Origin: Chara braunii
Lineage: Eukaryota; Streptophyta; Charophyceae; Charales; Characeae
Assembly (NCBI GenBank): GCA_003427395.1
Contig: BFEA01000027.1
Location: 290,772 to 340,138, forward strand
Length of the DNA: 49,367 nucleotides
Direction: 5' to 3'
The notes beneath the pieces were generated by a model. It ran no database searches. It was not told the origin of the DNA and worked only from the letters and a program-made list of their open reading frames with translations. Of this stretch, positions 31,300 through 40,630 are shown piece after piece. The number at the start of each line of letters is the position of its first letter. Position 1 is the stretch's first letter. A program made the translations under genes and the position numbers.

Positions 31300-31700
31300 T
31301 CTGATGCTTCGTCAATCCGACTGTGTCCGTCGGATCTTTCGGACCAACTGTTCGCCTGTGTAAATGTCTCCACCCGTCCTTCTCTGTCATGTATGGCAAC
31401 TGGTGTCTGTAAAAATGAGTCTGTGTCTGTTTGATTGCGTCGTATCTGTCTTTTCGAGCCTGCTTTTAGTGTGCTCTAGTCAGTAGGTCTGTCTGTGTTT
31501 TATTCTTGTCTGCTTGCCTGTTCCTGTTTGTCTATTGCCCGACTGTAGTCTGACTGTCACTTGTATGTCTGTGTCTACCTGTCTATTTCGTATTTGTCTT
31601 GCCTGTCCTGTACGTCCATCGTTGTCTGTCTGCTCTTTGATTGTATACTGAACTATGGTAACACACACACAGTGTGGGCACATACACACACACACACACG
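31300..31700. repeat. TCTG-rich low-complexity tract with (CA)n
   Basis: Repeated TGTCTGTCTG-like words, then CA arrays at about 31660-31699. Parallels 30090-30430. Confidence 0.85.
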
Positions 31701-31910
31701 GTCACGGATCAAGATCAATAGATCATACTAAGTCCTACACTAGGGACCAGATAGTCGACACCTGGAACCCACACCAGAATTGCATCACGAGCTCCACTAC
31801 GTAAGAGCCCAGTAGAAGCTCACAGCGACAATGTTGGGATTAGTCACATCATCATCAACAAAGAGCCAATGTCGACATCCTGTGCTTGCGCTCATCATAC
31901 GAGTGGCAGA

Positions 31911-32004
31911 TCCTACCTGGTCTATCTACAAGCCGCAAGATGACGTCAACAGCTTCCTGTAGTACGAGCAGATCCCAGGCGACGTCGATCGCCTCAGATA
32001 TCAG
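31911..32004 (+). pseudogene. Exon-like module 2, decayed
   Basis: Aligns with module 1 by GAGTGGCAGATCCTA, GATGACGTCAACAGC, TACGAGCAGATC and a terminal GATATCAG before GTAATT. In frame it has a TAG before YEQ. Confidence 0.5.
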
Positions 32005-32048
32005 GTAATTTTTCACCAACTTACTTCTCTTCCCATCCCTTCTGCCTT

Positions 32049-32052
<4 letters not shown>

Positions 32053-32112
<60 letters not shown>
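32053..32112. repeat. (TC)n microsatellite
   Basis: Long uninterrupted TC run, followed by an AAT array at 32155-32234. Confidence 0.97.
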
Positions 32113-32116
<4 letters not shown>

Positions 32117-32154
32117 GTACTGTTACGATCCCATTCAAACGTGGATAACTTATC

Positions 32155-32167
32155 AATAATAAATAAC

Positions 32168-32210
<43 letters not shown>

Positions 32211-32234
32211 TATAATAACAATAATAATAATAAC
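32155..32234. repeat. (AAT)n microsatellite
   Basis: AAT array with minor interruptions that opens the third module unit. Confidence 0.95.
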
Positions 32235-32393
32235 GTGAGACTAGATAGTTGCGACCTCGAACCAACAACAGAATTGCATCACGAGATTCACCAAATGAGA
32301 ACACAAGAGTTCATAATTGACATGCTGAAATAGTCCCTTCATCATTATCAACGAAGAACCAGGGTTGATATCCTATCTGGCGCCCGGCGCCGA

Positions 32394-32516
32394 GACTACA
32401 TGTGGCAGCTCCTATTTAGCCTACACTATGGAGCCGAAAGATGTCATCAACATCATTCCCGAAGTACGATCATATGGCGACCAATGTCGCACGCTACCAG
32501 TACCAAATAAGTCTCT
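32394..32516 (+). pseudogene. Exon-like module 3, decayed
   Basis: Begins GACTACATGTGGCAG as in module 1, with a one-base indel mid-way, and ends TACCAA followed by ATAAGT in place of GTAAGT. Confidence 0.5.
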
Positions 32517-32675
32517 CGCCTCACTCACAACCTTGCTCCCCAACTCACAGATATTACACACACCCAAAAAACTACCTGCGCCCCATCCTGCATAGCGCAG
32601 GGCATATTGTTCTCGATAAAATAAACATATATTGTCACATTGTGATAAAATAAACATATATATCTATATATATAT

Positions 32676-32878
32676 CGTCACAAACAGAACTGCCCGGTAA
32701 ACCGTAGGCATAGAGAGAGAAGAGGACAACAAACGAGGGGCTGTGACAAACTGTTTCGTCGGAGTTATATATATATATAGATAGATCGTCACGAACAGAA
32801 CTGCCCGGTAAACCGTAGGCAGAGATAGAGAAGAGGACAATAAACGAGGGGCTATGACAAACTGTTTCGTCGTAGTTT
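32676..32878. repeat. Tandem duplication, unit about 91 bp at 111-bp spacing
   Basis: Copies at 32676-32766 and 32787-32878, separated by an AT/GATA tract, differ at only a few positions. Each holds the hairpin CTGCC...GGCAG with CGGTAAACCG inside. Each ends (minus-strand view: begins) with the GACGAAAC hammerhead half-core. Confidence 0.95.
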
Positions 32879-32900
32879 CACCGACTCATCAGGAGCCCAA
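32845..32900 (-). ncRNA. Candidate minimal hammerhead ribozyme
   Basis: Minus strand has, in order, the 5' stem I strand GGGCT (32898-32894), core CTGATGA (32892-32886), stem II GTCG/CGAC with a 9-nt loop, core GAA with A15.1, a 3-bp stem III ACA/TGT with a GTT loop, and cleavage nucleotide C in a GTC triplet at 32856. The stem I 3' strand AGCCC (32853-32849) pairs perfectly with GGGCT. All 11 catalytic-core positions match the hammerhead consensus. The very short stem III is the form described for minimal hammerheads in Penelope-like and other retroelements. A weakness is that the pair next to the core is not formed (one C faces A-U). No reverse transcriptase of that type is nearby. Confidence 0.65.
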
Positions 32901-32918
32901 ACCCTCAACGTGTGCCCG

Positions 32919-32930
32919 TCTCTCTCTCTA

Positions 32931-32975
<45 letters not shown>

Positions 32976-32977
32976 CT
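32919..32977. repeat. (TCTA)n microsatellite
   Basis: Tetranucleotide array bordering the ribozyme candidate. Confidence 0.95.
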
Positions 32978-33104
32978 CACACACGTACGCACATTTACTG
33001 CTTGCACACCATAAAGGTACAGACAAGACCAAGAACGAATCTCTTATGCAAGTACAAAATAGCTCAGCGGGAGACTTAGATCAATCAATATTGCAACGCA
33101 GCCC

Positions 33105-33250
33105 CACATCAACATCATCATCCCATCATCATCTCATCGTCATCGTCATCACCATCATCACCCCACTGTCATCATCACTCCCTCATCATCATTGTCATCG
33201 TCATCATCATCTCATTATCATCATCTCACCTCATCTTCATCATCATCCTC
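33105..33250. repeat. (ATC)n-rich low-complexity tract
   Basis: CAT/ATC trinucleotides with interruptions. Predicted His-rich frames over it are artefacts. Confidence 0.9.
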
Positions 33251-33754
33251 CCAACGTCATCTCCTCTCCTCTCCTTTCATCCTTCGATCTCTCTCTCCTT
33301 CCATCTCTTATCCCCTTTCCCGATCTTTCTTGCTCCTCCACAGAGGCGCAGTTTAGAATCAAGACCGACCTCTCGTGCAAAGTACGAGGTAACGTAGTTA
33401 GATACCAATGATTCGAACAATACTGCAATACGGCCCCAATCAGTCATCGTCCCAAGATGTGAAAGGGCCTGGCGCTCGTACGAGGAGAATGCGCCATACC
33501 CAAGCTAAGAGGAGGGGAAGATGGGGACATCCTCGACACCAAGTCTGCGATACAGGTCCCAGATAGTTCCTGTTCAGTGTCTGAACCCCCATGTCGAGCC
33601 TGGATCCGATGTCACCAAGCTCTGCCTCTCTCCTCTCGTAGTCTGCGGATGCAATGAAGTCAGATGTCGAGAGGGTGAGGGAGAGATGGTGGACTGAGAA
33701 GCGGAAGAAGAAGAACTCTCTTATACTCGCTAACTTCTCCCTCTCTCTCTTACT

Positions 33755-33756
33755 CT

Positions 33757-33790
<34 letters not shown>

Positions 33791-34340
33791 CTCCATCGTT
33801 AGGATGATCAAAAACGGAATGAATCTTCCGCTGAAACGGGGAAATATACAATGCCACTTTTCTACTTGCTCGTTCTATCGATCCAAGGAGCGCGCGGCAA
33901 GTGCGTGTTGGAGACCTAACAGTTGGCCAAGATTGGAGACTTTTCGCCTCTCTCCCTTTCTCCTTGGTTGAATCACGAACGTCTCCCGCACACACACACA
34001 CCCATACATACCTACATGCACGCACGCAAACAGGCACGTACGCGCACATACATACACTCTCACACACACACACACACACACATAAATGTAGCATGCACCT
34101 TATCTTAGTCTAGCGGTAGATTCATTCGATTTTGTTCATCCTTTCGATGGAAGTAACTTGAAATCCGTTGCGCGATTCTCACGCGCACACACCCACGCGC
34201 GTGGTAGTGTATATTTCCATGTTCTGGCGGCGGATGCATTTGACTCCTACTTCTCCTATCGATGGAAGTATCATGGGCCAGCCCCGTGCCTCACACGCAC
34301 ACTCCCATACACACACACACATACACACACACACATACTA
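33755..34340. repeat. Several (CA)n arrays
   Basis: CA arrays at about 33758-33790, 33990-34080 and 34290-34335, alternating with copies of repeat S. Confidence 0.93.
33791..33857 (-). repeat. Dispersed repeat S, copy 3
   Basis: Minus strand: TATATTTCCCC, then GAAGATTCATTCCG, then GATCATCCTAACGATGG. Same order as the other S copies. Confidence 0.8.
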
Positions 34341-34420
34341 AAACAAATATGGTAGTGTACATTCCCACGATATAGCGGTAGATTCATTCGTTTTTGCTCA
34401 TTCCTATTTGTCGGGAGTAC
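34086..34420 (+). repeat. Dispersed repeat S, copies 4-6
   Basis: Three copies (about 34086-34156, 34202-34272, 34350-34420) with a GTGTATATTTCCATGTTCT-like lead, GCGGTAGATTCATTCG and a CGATGGAAGTAAC-like end. They are separated by CA-rich DNA. Confidence 0.82.
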
Positions 34421-34440
34421 TGCGATCACAGCAGCGAGAT

Positions 34441-34577
34441 TTCATGACTTACTTGTTCGTTCTCCGTGCTCTCTTCAACACGATCTGCCACGACGAACTG
34501 CCCGCTGAGCCCGCAGTCGGAGACTTGCCCCGTATAAGCGAGAAACTCCCTGCTGATCTGCCTTTGCCAGCAATCAG
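34441..34577 (+). other. Open segment ending at GTAAGT, possible exon remnant
   Basis: A frame open from about 34446 encodes a short hydrophobic then charged stretch and ends CAATCAG before GTAAGTG, like the exon-like modules. Similarity to them is weak, and no function is recognised. Confidence 0.3.
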
Positions 34578-34589
34578 GTAAGTGAAACT

Positions 34590-34690
34590 TGTTTCTCCTT
34601 CTTTTCTCCTTCTCCTTCTCCTCCTACTTCCTCTTCTTCTCCTTCTTCTTCTTCTCTTCTTCTTCTTCCTACCTCTCTTCCCTCTCGCCT
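34590..34690. repeat. CTT/CTC pyrimidine tract
   Basis: Polypyrimidine microsatellite. The Leu/Phe-rich frames at 34582-35172 and 34589-35020 arise from it and from downstream CGCTTGCACG-type repeats, and are not called as genes. Confidence 0.9.
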
Positions 34691-35221
34691 GTCCGCTCGT
34701 CTGTCCGCACGCTCACCCTCGCAAGCTTTTGCTCACACGCTTCTTCCTTCTTGCTCGTAGCACGCTTGCTCTCACAAGCTTGTTTCCGCTCACGCCTCGC
34801 GCTCGTCTGGACTTTCGCACGCTTGCACGCTTGCACGTTTGCTTACTCGCACGTCTGCACGCCCTTCACTCACGCGCCTCTCTCACTCGCACATTCGCCC
34901 TCGTGCACTCGCCCCCACCTCCTACATCTACTTTGCGGGGTTCTCTCCTTCGTGTTAGACTGCACGTTCACGCATCTGCACGCTCGCATGCTTTGCTTGT
35001 TCGCATGCTTGTACGCCTGATAGGACTCGCTGTGGTTCGCCTCCTCTTCCTTTTCCCGATTACCTGCGTGCTGGCTCGCCCGCTGGCCACTGCACCCCTG
35101 CTCACACCTGTTTACCTTCTTCGATCCGAGTTCTCCTGCTTGCGGCCCACTTCGCCTTATGCTCTGCCATGAATCCATCCCTAGATCCTGAGCGGATTCA
35201 TTCCCAAACTACTTTAAGGGA

Positions 35222-35223
35222 GA

Positions 35224-35255
<32 letters not shown>

Positions 35256-35352
35256 TGATAACCTTTACTGCCTTCTGCTCTTTTCCGTAGTTTTCGGTAA
35301 GTGCCCCGCCTCGTTTCCTTTCTTTTTTTTTTTTCTTTTTTTTTTTTCGTTT

Positions 35353-35385
<33 letters not shown>
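35222..35385. repeat. (AAT)n followed by poly-T tracts
   Basis: AAT array at 35222-35253, then T-rich runs to about 35384, just before the F end of RF3. Confidence 0.95.
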
Positions 35386-35388
<3 letters not shown>

Positions 35389-35439
35389 GACCCCAGCAGT
35401 ACATATGCAGGGGTCCGAACATCTCAAGAGATGTTCAGC

Positions 35440-36390
35440 AAATTTGTCGTTTCCTTTTTCCAACTACCGAATAACGAATTCTAACAGATCTTAGGAAAAA
35501 AATTAATAAAGAAATCTAACCGAACTACTTCCGTTGCGTCCGGTAAGGGCATCTGTCGGCTTCTTGCTGTGTCAGGAGCCTATATTCTTTGAGTCCCAAC
35601 TAACACTGATCCGCAGGTCATGAGTTCGAATCCCACTTGCCCGATTACGGCCGAAATAATGGTCGGGCGGAGTCTCCTTGCAAAAAGGAAGGAGCTAGCC
35701 CAGAAGGTCAGGCGAATTCAATTCATGTGCCGATAGAATGTCAATCCATACTCATACCTACTGGGCTAGCTCCTACTACAGTTATACTCACAGCTTTCTC
35801 AGTATAATTCTAATATGGCCTTCCCCTTTCCAGCTGATGCAGCGCCCTCAGCCCCTCATTAGGGAAAGTCACAGATTACTGTAACTGCCGTACCCCACTA
35901 CGGCAGTCTGGCTACCTTACCAGTTGCCCTGGCCGCATGGCCAGGGCCTCTAATAATTTCACCCTACGTCTTAGTCTGCGGCAAGTAGTTATACTGCCTT
36001 GCTTATTTGATACTTCCATCGTCTGCTGATTTAAGCATACCTTCTTAGCTGTCGATAAACTAAGGGAAAGGCGTTGTCGCTTTTCCGTGCGAATCTTTCT
36101 ACTAATCCTCTTCCAGTCTTTGTGTGGATCAAAGTGGCGTGCAGGGTTATTGAATCGTCTCTGCGTCCGTCACGACAAGGCAGGCGAACATTCAAAAAAA
36201 TTTAAACATCGATTCTAGTCTGTGTGCGCCGTGTTTTGGCGCTTGTGCTGACAAAATTTTCTCGACCATAGTGGCCGAGGGATTTGCCTCATTTCCCGTT
36301 TTAGCCGTCTTCAGTCTGTCTGTTGGCGCCGACGTTGTGTCGACTACAAAATCATGAGCGGATACCCTTGTAAGGGTATCAACTCCGACA
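35440..36390 (+). mobile_element. F end of a third RF copy (RF3)
   Basis: Has a tRNA-like arm (GAGTTCGAATCC, 35622-35633), the bipartite core (35691-35773), hairpins such as ACTGCCGTA/TACGGCAGT near 35885-35910 and CTGGCC/GGCCAG near 35925-35945, and a terminal GATACCCTTGTAAGGGTATC hairpin ending in GACA at 36390. This order matches RF1 21.0-22042. The left border is uncertain and no matching R end is in the window. It abuts the element D LTR directly. Confidence 0.78.
35691..35773 (+). repeat. Bipartite GCTAGCCCAG core of the F end, copy 3
   Basis: GGAGCTAGCCCAG and CTACTGGGCTAGCTCC as inverted arms; the centre is unrelated to copies 1 and 2. Confidence 0.85.
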
Positions 36391-36393
36391 CCA

Positions 36394-37974
36394 CGTTCTT
36401 CGCGCATGCATGCACGCTATAAATTCCGGCTACGAGATTAGTCAGCTCTCTTAACCCGTTGTTGGAAGCTCGGGGTTGCGCGATCAGGAAGGTTCGGCAC
36501 ACTGGCGAAGTAAGAGGTGAGTAGAGTAGGAGTTGGGCGACCCGACGGGCTGGTGCCGACCGTGCGGGATTGACGTGGGCCACGACGGACTGTGGGCACG
36601 AGCGAATCTGACGGGTGCGGGAGGACTAAGAGGGGTGAAGACTTCGTGGGTTGGTGCGCGACGACGGACTGTCCGCATCGGAGAAGAGAGGGAAGAGGAG
36701 GAGAGAGTTGATGTCGATGGACGCGGATTTGCTGTTTCTTTGTCTCTTCCCCCTCTCTATCTGTGTATATAAATTTTGATTGCGGCTCCGGGCGGTTTGC
36801 CCGTTTTCGTTTTCCCTTCATCTTTTCTGGAATCTGGACTTGGGTTTTGCTCACACTCGTCCTTGCGATGTCCGTCTCAATTGCATTATGTGTATGATTG
36901 CTGAATGTATGGATGTATGGATGCTAGGTTTGCTTGTCTATCTTTTTTTTACTGAGAACTTGTCCTTGTTTTTGCTTGTGTCGAGTCTTTGCCTACACGT
37001 GAGGCAATTGTAAAAGGGGATAAGGATTTGGCCCGTTTTTGTTTGTCTCACGATTGGGATGTAGTGTGATTGCATCGTGCATAACCAAACTCACGGAACA
37101 ATTAGACGATCCGACGTCGAGCCCTGCGAACGCCGCGCGAGGACATGTGTAAATGTGATTCGAATCGCGCGTTTACACGCATCCCCGTGCGCTGATTCGC
37201 CCACCCATAAAAGATTCGCGGCGGAACCGTGATCCCGTACGAGCACGCGGAGGCGCAACTAAGTCCGCATGTCCTGCCCGTGCTCGCGCGAGGTGACGAT
37301 AACCTGACTCGAGTTATCCCATACACGATGACACCATGACGCGATCTTGGAGCTCAGACTCATCCTACGACCGGGATTATTTCACCCCTTGGATAAATTA
37401 ACTCTTACGGCAGCGATATCCCTGTCACACGGAGAATCGACTATGTCCGAGGAAATTCCACTGCGCCACCTCTAGCGCCCCCCGGTGCTCTGATTTCCAT
37501 TCCCCCGACGATACCTACTACTTCATCCACCCGGGATTCGTCGTCATCACTACCAGTTTCCCTCCTTTTCGTCTTCTTCTCCCGTATCACCAACTCAGCG
37601 TCGTTCCATGGCCGGCCATAGCCCCCTATTGACCCAACACGCCCTGCGAAAATTGCCGGCGTAGCGGCGAACGGGGAACCCCGGAATTCCGAAGGCCCAA
37701 CCCAAACCCGCAGCGGCCTACGCCACGTGGCGGCCCCCGACGGCCCAATTTCTCGGGACCTCCTCCTCCGCGGAGGGACTTCTCCGTAAACCGTCGCCCA
37801 CAGTACCCCGGCCCCATCGGGCCTTGAGTCCCTTGTGCACGAGCCCCTTGTTCCCCTAATTGCATTCATACCCCTAAGACTCCCCCATTTTTCCCAAAAA
37901 TCCTTGGCACACCCCTTTTCGCACTTCCACGCCCACACCCCACTCCGATCAGGAAGTCGCGCTGGGCGTGAGGT
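36394..37974 (+). mobile_element. 5' LTR of element D
   Basis: About 1.58 kb, aligned to 46135-47735 over its whole length. It lacks about 19 bp present in the 3' LTR (near 37045). The outer end reads CACGTTC where the 3' copy has TGCGTTC, and RF3 ends 3 bp before it, so the true TG terminus may be altered or lost. The open frames at 37441-37938 (minus) and similar also occur in the 3' LTR and are not genes. Confidence 0.9.
36418..36773 (+). promoter_or_regulatory. TATA-like elements in the 5' LTR
   Basis: CTATAAATT at about 36417 and TATATAAA at 36766-36773, both conserved in the 3' LTR (about 46158 and 46507-46514). Either could set the element's transcription start; the second lies after a pyrimidine tract. 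Confidence 0.4.
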
Positions 37975-37991
37975 TGGTATCGGAGCCCGAC
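37975..37991 (+). promoter_or_regulatory. Primer-binding site, initiator-Met type (element D)
   Basis: TGGTATCGGAGCCCGAC starts directly at the LTR end and has the same G variant as element B. It defines the 5' LTR border and orientation. Confidence 0.88.
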
Positions 37992-38059
37992 ACGTGGCTA
38001 GGGTCTTAGGATTGATAGCACGTTAGTTAGGCGACCTGGCTAACCGTGGGCGACCTCGC

Positions 38060-39350
38060 CCTCGGAACGCGCATAGACGCGACCCTATCGTCACCCGAAG
38101 CAGATTGGCTAACCGACGAGCAGCCAATATAGCTGCCAATGTGCCGAACCCGGTGCCACAACAGAATGTTAATCCACCAAATCAACCCGCCCCACGTGCA
38201 CGAGCTCCCATGACGCCACCAGATCTCTATCTATTTGATCCAGCACACCATCTCGCAGGAGCATGGCTGGCCACACTTTGAGCCCAACAGTATACTGACA
38301 ATGAAGCGCAGATCAACATTCCCGCCCGATCGGGGGGAGACGCTCATCATTGGTTTAGCACCTACGTATGGGTTGACCTCCCGACCTTCGAACGGGATTT
38401 CATGAACCGATTTGATTATGTTCACCCCGAGCAAGCGTTATACATGATCAAGGACCGAGTGCAAAAACCGCTCGAATCCGTTGCGGGATATCGAAACCGG
38501 TTCTACAGGATGTTCGTAAAAACTGAGCGAGGTGAACAAGTAGGAAAATATCTATTCATTGACGGACTTTGCAGCCGAACGATAAGGGCTAAGTTGCGGA
38601 AGCAATTTTCCCCAATCACTCACACGCTACAACAAATCATGGTTGCTGCAGAAGAAATGAAACGGAAGTTCGCGGCGAACTTCCTGGAAGGAGAAGACTA
38701 TCCTAGAGAAAGGAATTCGACCGAACTTGCACGAGCGAGAGCGAAATTAGACGCCTTACAGAACAAGTTCGAAAACATGGGGTTTGTGTCAGGACCTGTC
38801 ACCTATATGGAACAGATAGGCCCCAAACGAGTGATCCTAAGTGAGGTTCCGAGCACGTCAGCTCCTACGATGCACCCACCCGTAAAGATGTTACCCCCGC
38901 CACCGATTGAGGCTCCCGTACGATCGAACGAATCAGCAACCATTTTCGAACTAACCAAAACATTGATTAGTTTAATCTAGGAAAGCAAAAAGGAGCAGCG
39001 AGAGCACAATGCTCGACTAGAAGCCATGATGAGAAATATGCGGCCCATTGCGGTGCGCGCCCCTCCGATGCAGCAAGGATTAGCCCCGGCACCTGCTCTC
39101 GGGGGAACTGCGAACAATCTGAATGTCTGTTACGCCTATCATCAGCCAGGACATCTAGCCCGTGATTGCCCCCACCGACCCCCACAACAGCGAATCGGGG
39201 TCACGCCTATGGCTGCGATTCCCATCGCTAACGGACCTGGACGAGTCGGAGCCTTGATGGAAGAAGTAGAGGGTGGGGGAAGTGCCCTGGCCACCACGGA
39301 AGAGGCCGCCGAGCTAATCCCGCTAGATCAGTACGTATCACTGGGGTATC
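38060..39350 (+). pseudogene. Gag of element D
   Basis: Frame shared with protease, RT and RNase H. Capsid-type region: PPDLYLFDPAHHLAGAWL, TYVWVDLPTFERDFM, YRNRFYRMFV. A helical part and a finger CYAYHQPGHLARDC follow, again with Tyr at the second Cys position. Stops are TGA 38279-38281 (Arg in B) and TAG 38978-38980 (Gln in B). No convincing ATG is seen before 38211, so the natural start is unclear. Confidence 0.83.
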
Positions 39351-40630
39351 CTGGGCTTGGAATGATCGGAACAATCAGACCAGCGCCGGAACCGAAAGAG
39401 GTGGCGGAGTGGCGACCGTCTCTAGGAGAAATGGAGTCGGGAGGACCCACCTTCGTCATGGGAGAGATTGATGTACTAAACATCATCCGAGCCTTGGACC
39501 ATCGGATTCCACTTCCGATCGGTCATCTACTCTCAATCTCCGAGCAAGCCAATGAGCGAATGCTACATCATTGCAAAGCAAACCGGAAGCGATTCGCCCT
39601 CGCTCGAACATCGAACGTAAAAGCCAAAAGCTCCACGCCCGAAGAAAATCCAACTGGTACTTCAGATCCGATACGGGTAGGTTTAATCCAGAAAGACGAC
39701 CATTTCCTATGGATTAAACCAATTCCGTGGAAATCCGCAGAATGTGATATAGAAATTTGGGGAATTCCTTACAGCGCAATTATAGATTCGGGAGCAGCTG
39801 TGCTGGCTATCTCACTAAGAGTGGTCGAAAGGGCAGGTAGGAAAAACGATCTGATCATGCTCACTGAGAAAAATCAGCTCGTCTCGGCAGATAAAGAAAA
39901 GATCAAAACTGTGGGAAGAATGACCAATGTCGCTTTTCGATTGGGAAAAGTGCATGCGCTTGGGGATGTCGTAGCACTAGATGTTAATATGTACGACGTT
40001 CTCTTCGGACTCCCCGCTCTTGTAGCGTTACGAGCAAACCTGGACTTCGAACGGCGATCGATCGTCCTCCGAAATACAGGAGGAAAACCCTACGCTGTGC
40101 CTATGCGATTGACCCTTCGTACTACCATTAACACGGTCCCACGGGTTTCGCCGATGATGGCAGGGACGTTCCGCATGATCTCTTGGGATGAATCCGCAAA
40201 TGGAAAGTCATCAACGAATGATGCGGACAGCAGTGACGAAGATGATCCAGAGATCTTGAAGTTAGCACGACAGCGCGTCTACTACCCACCGCCCAAAACG
40301 ATAGCGAGAACGATGCAGCTGACCAGCCAAAAAATTCAAAGGACCAAGGCGATGATCTTGGGAGAGCCCCTCGTGCAGATTTCGAGGATGACCGATTCTT
40401 TGGAACCCCCTCAAACTATGTACGAAGGAATCACCCCTCTCCTCGCCCGGTATAACAACAAGACGCATTATTGTGACATTACGGATCTACCAAAGTCCTT
40501 GTTAACATCTGCTAAAGAAGTGAGATTGTTACGCTTGGGGACGGAAGCAAGTTCTCTGGAACGCCCTGGGCGTTTCGAAGCAGAAACAGACGAACTGGGG
40601 ATAAAGATCGCAACTAAGGACGTGCCATAG
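39351..40630 (+). pseudogene. Linker, aspartic protease and Pol linker of element D
   Basis: The conserved linker (EIDVLNIIRALDHRIPLPIG, SEQANERMLHHCKAN) leads to a retropepsin domain with IIDSGAAVLAIS near 39780 and YDVLFGLPALVAL near 39995, then an acidic linker with PPQTMYEGITPLLARY. Continuous with gag in the same frame; ends at TAG 40628-40630. Collinear with 10560-9600 of element B. Confidence 0.86.

Noticed and set aside
32919-33250. CRISPR-like regular array
   Set aside because: Plain TCTA and ATC microsatellites with no unique spacers; the context is eukaryotic.
33756-34113. Val/Cys- or His/Thr-rich frames
   Set aside because: Translations of CA/GT arrays.
34582-35178. Leu/Arg-rich frames on both strands
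   Set aside because: Polypyrimidine and CTTGCACG-type repeats; no conserved domain.
35560-35645. Possible genuine tRNA gene
   Set aside because: T-arm and a partly matching acceptor stem, but no convincing A box, and the length is too great; better read as a tRNA-derived part of the F end.
37441-37938. 165-codon minus-strand frame also present at 47203-47700
   Set aside because: It is conserved only because both copies lie in the two LTRs of element D; no motif.
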